From Phycisphaerae bacterium (GTDB lineage Bacteria > Chloroflexota > Anaerolineae > 4572-78 > J111): a DNA stretch of 64,000 nt. The stretch covers positions 62,001 through 126,000 of the forward strand of contig JANQQF010000010.1 in the NCBI GenBank assembly GCA_028285035.1. Reading direction: 5' to 3'. Below are positions 63,137-64,000 of this stretch, piece by piece. The position numbers and the translations under genes were made by a program. The notes beneath the pieces are model-generated. The model was not told the DNA's origin and ran no database searches. It saw only the letters and a program-made list of their open reading frames with translations. Numbering within the stretch: the stretch's first letter is position 1; each line of letters begins with the position of its first letter.

Positions 63137-63268
63137 GTTAGTATCCTGAGTAGCGGTGGAACGGAGGGAAATCGCGTATCGAAGGATGCGGGATAGCCCA
63201 GAATCGTCGGCTGAACCGCCCCCTTCGATACAATCTCCGCTTCGCTTCGATTACTCAGGATGCTGTTA
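63137..63268. repeat. Imperfect palindromic element (MITE-like)
   Basis: GTATCCTGAGTAGCGGTGG...GTATCGAAGG at 63139-63187 and the complement of 63219-63268 (ATCCTGAGTAATCGAAGCG...GTATCGAAGG) align over about 50 bp with a 30-base loop. TATCCTGAGTA and TATCGAAGG ends recur in many genomes. Non-coding, in the 3' region of the DUF2294 gene. Confidence 0.6.
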
Positions 63269-63308
63269 CCTAAATTTCGCAGACAGGTCACAATTTGCGT
63301 TAGATAAT

Positions 63309-63351
63309 AAAAATCCACCCAAATGACATCTCTGTCAATGGATGGATTTTT
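63309..63351 (-). terminator. Terminator of the DUF2294 gene
   Basis: AAAAATCCA and TGGATTTTT form the outer stem and TGAC-ATCTCT-GTCA the inner hairpin; on the minus strand T-run TTTTTATT follows, 28 bp beyond the stop. Confidence 0.7.
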
Positions 63352-63378
63352 GAATAAAACCTAGGATACTAATTACGT

Positions 63379-63771
63379 TTAAGCAAACTTTAGAAAGACC
63401 ATCAACCAGTTTTGCTCAATATCAAAGTTAATACTGGTTGACCTGATCGATTTCCCCGTTACGGTCTCAACCTGTTTAGTCAGCATTGGCAACATCTGAT
63501 GGGTTAGACCATCGATATATTTTTGCAGCAACATATCATTTTTTTGCTGAGCCAAGACCAACTCAGCTCTTGAAAAGGCGTTCTCGATCAAAACAACAAC
63601 CCCATTTTGCGAGCTAGTCACTGTGACAACACCCTCTGGTGCCCCGTGGGCTTGTTGCCACATTGCTAATAATTTCTGCCCCAAGTTATCCAATTCGGTT
63701 GTATTTTTTACTGCCTCATTTGCTAGATCAGTAATCTGGAATGTATCTAATCCGGTGTTGTCTCTTATCAT
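63379..63771 (-). CDS. DUF2294-family protein
   Basis: A 130-residue protein: residues 40-110 with GVVTVTSSQNGVVVLIENAFSRAELVLAQQ, and C-terminal VETVTGKSIRSTSINFDIEQNWLMVFLKFA, matches the pattern of the DUF2294 (Na-translocating-like unknown) family with its conserved DxxxxxxVFxL ending. The ATG at 63771 follows AAAGGAG; an ATG upstream at 63804 lacks a site. Function is unproven. It starts 48 bp after an RCK_C gene on the same strand. Confidence 0.7.
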   Translation of the reverse strand: MIRDNTGLDTFQITDLANEAVKNTTELDNLGQKLLAMWQQAHGAPEGVVTVTSSQNGVVVLIENAFSRAELVLAQQKNDMLLQKYIDGLTHQMLPMLTKQVETVTGKSIRSTSINFDIEQNWLMVFLKFA

Positions 63772-63819
63772 TTTATTCTCCTTTAAGCTGCACCATAGCA
63801 ACACTTCAACATAAATATC

Positions 63820-64000
63820 TTAAACCAACTGCATTGACGCCATTGCCACCCGATCGGGGGCACCCATCACAAATAGCTCATCATTGTTACAAATTTTTGT
63901 TTGAGCATTCAAATCTGTGACCAGTTCGGCGTTACGGCGAATAGCCAGAAGGGTCAACCCCATTTTGTTACGAAAATCAAGTTCAGCCAACGACTTACCC
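63820..64000 (-). CDS. C-terminal RCK_C (TrkA-C) domain of a transport protein, truncated by window edge
   Basis: Only the last 59 codons are present. GKSLAELDFRNKMGLTLLAIRR, the ICNNDELFVMGAPDRVA segment and the final MASMQLV are an RCK_C domain, as in KefB/TrkA/YbaL-type regulators or CPA2 antiporters. The rest of the gene lies to the right. It is the apparent first gene of a unit with the DUF2294 gene (48 bp apart). Confidence 0.75.
   Translation of the reverse strand, partial: GKSLAELDFRNKMGLTLLAIRRNAELVTDLNAQTKICNNDELFVMGAPDRVAMASMQLV

Noticed and set aside
63109..63318. Minus-strand open frame of 69 codons
   Set aside because: It is contained in a palindromic repeat and terminator region.

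Overview
The window looks like a chromosomal segment of a Chloroflexota-type bacterium. This is inferred from gene content only: an alternative complex III start (actA/actB), a mammalian-sAC-like double adenylate cyclase with an ATPase and TPRs, very large pentapeptide-repeat proteins, a secreted subtilase ending in a YLPxVLK-like tail, and a yabE-rsmA pair. No rRNA or tRNA is present; the one clear structural RNA is a complete tmRNA gene (ssrA) at 5735-6136.

Layout. 1-2646: actB (running off the left edge) and actA, minus strand, the electron-transfer end of alternative complex III, with a perfect 12-bp-arm palindrome upstream. 3.3-7.6 kb: a pentapeptide-repeat protein, a small hypothetical protein, a membrane-anchored rhodanese flanked by inverted repeats, tmRNA with promoter and terminator, an unknown protein and a NIF3/YqfO-insert-like protein. 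7.8-21 kb: mostly metabolic and transport genes (SLC13-type carrier, SDR, DoxX-like protein, GxGYxYP glycosidase-like protein, zinc-ribbon membrane protein, Hg(II) reductase/lipoamide dehydrogenase-like flavoprotein, AcuI/YhdH, sulfotransferase, agmatine deiminase, amidase). 21-38.5 kb: signalling and envelope (a four-PAS hybrid kinase with a broken kinase fragment behind it, a receiver protein with a DHp-like tail, a class A penicillin-binding protein, a tandem pair of two-TM proteins, two GAF kinases with an unusual His motif plus a receiver, and an 891-residue pentapeptide-repeat membrane protein). 39-42 kb: rsmA, a G5/3D-domain cell-wall protein and a TPR protein in one tightly packed run. 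42-45.4 kb is an accessory, gene-poor stretch: a decayed IS630-type transposase, duplicated non-coding repeats, a V8-like protease without a signal peptide, and a small orphan protein.

45.4-55 kb contains the most unusual gene set: a sAC-like cyclase, followed by a minus-strand cluster of a Crp/Fnr regulator, a CxxC thioredoxin-fold protein, a Rieske-TPP-enzyme fusion, a 92-residue protein and a Rieske-glutamate-synthase-like fusion. Two enzymes of unrelated folds each carry an N-terminal Rieske domain in the same apparent operon, suggesting a linked redox pathway. 55-64 kb: a secreted subtilase, a PIG-L deacetylase, a SnoaL-like protein, a HAD dehalogenase, a MerR regulator, an NAD-dependent epimerase, a DUF2294 protein and the end of an RCK_C-containing transport protein.

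The segment is rich in small palindromic repeats: two 82-bp elements (38755 and 53888), two GTAGCCGAGATT hairpins, two ~80-bp structured repeats just after genes, a 112-bp MITE nested in a longer palindrome (60053-60256), and single MITE-like units at 11410 and 63137. One 82-bp element supplies the last codons and the stop of a gene. Phased short direct repeats (11 or 22 bp) at 11267, 38989 and 42131 look like response-regulator-type operators.
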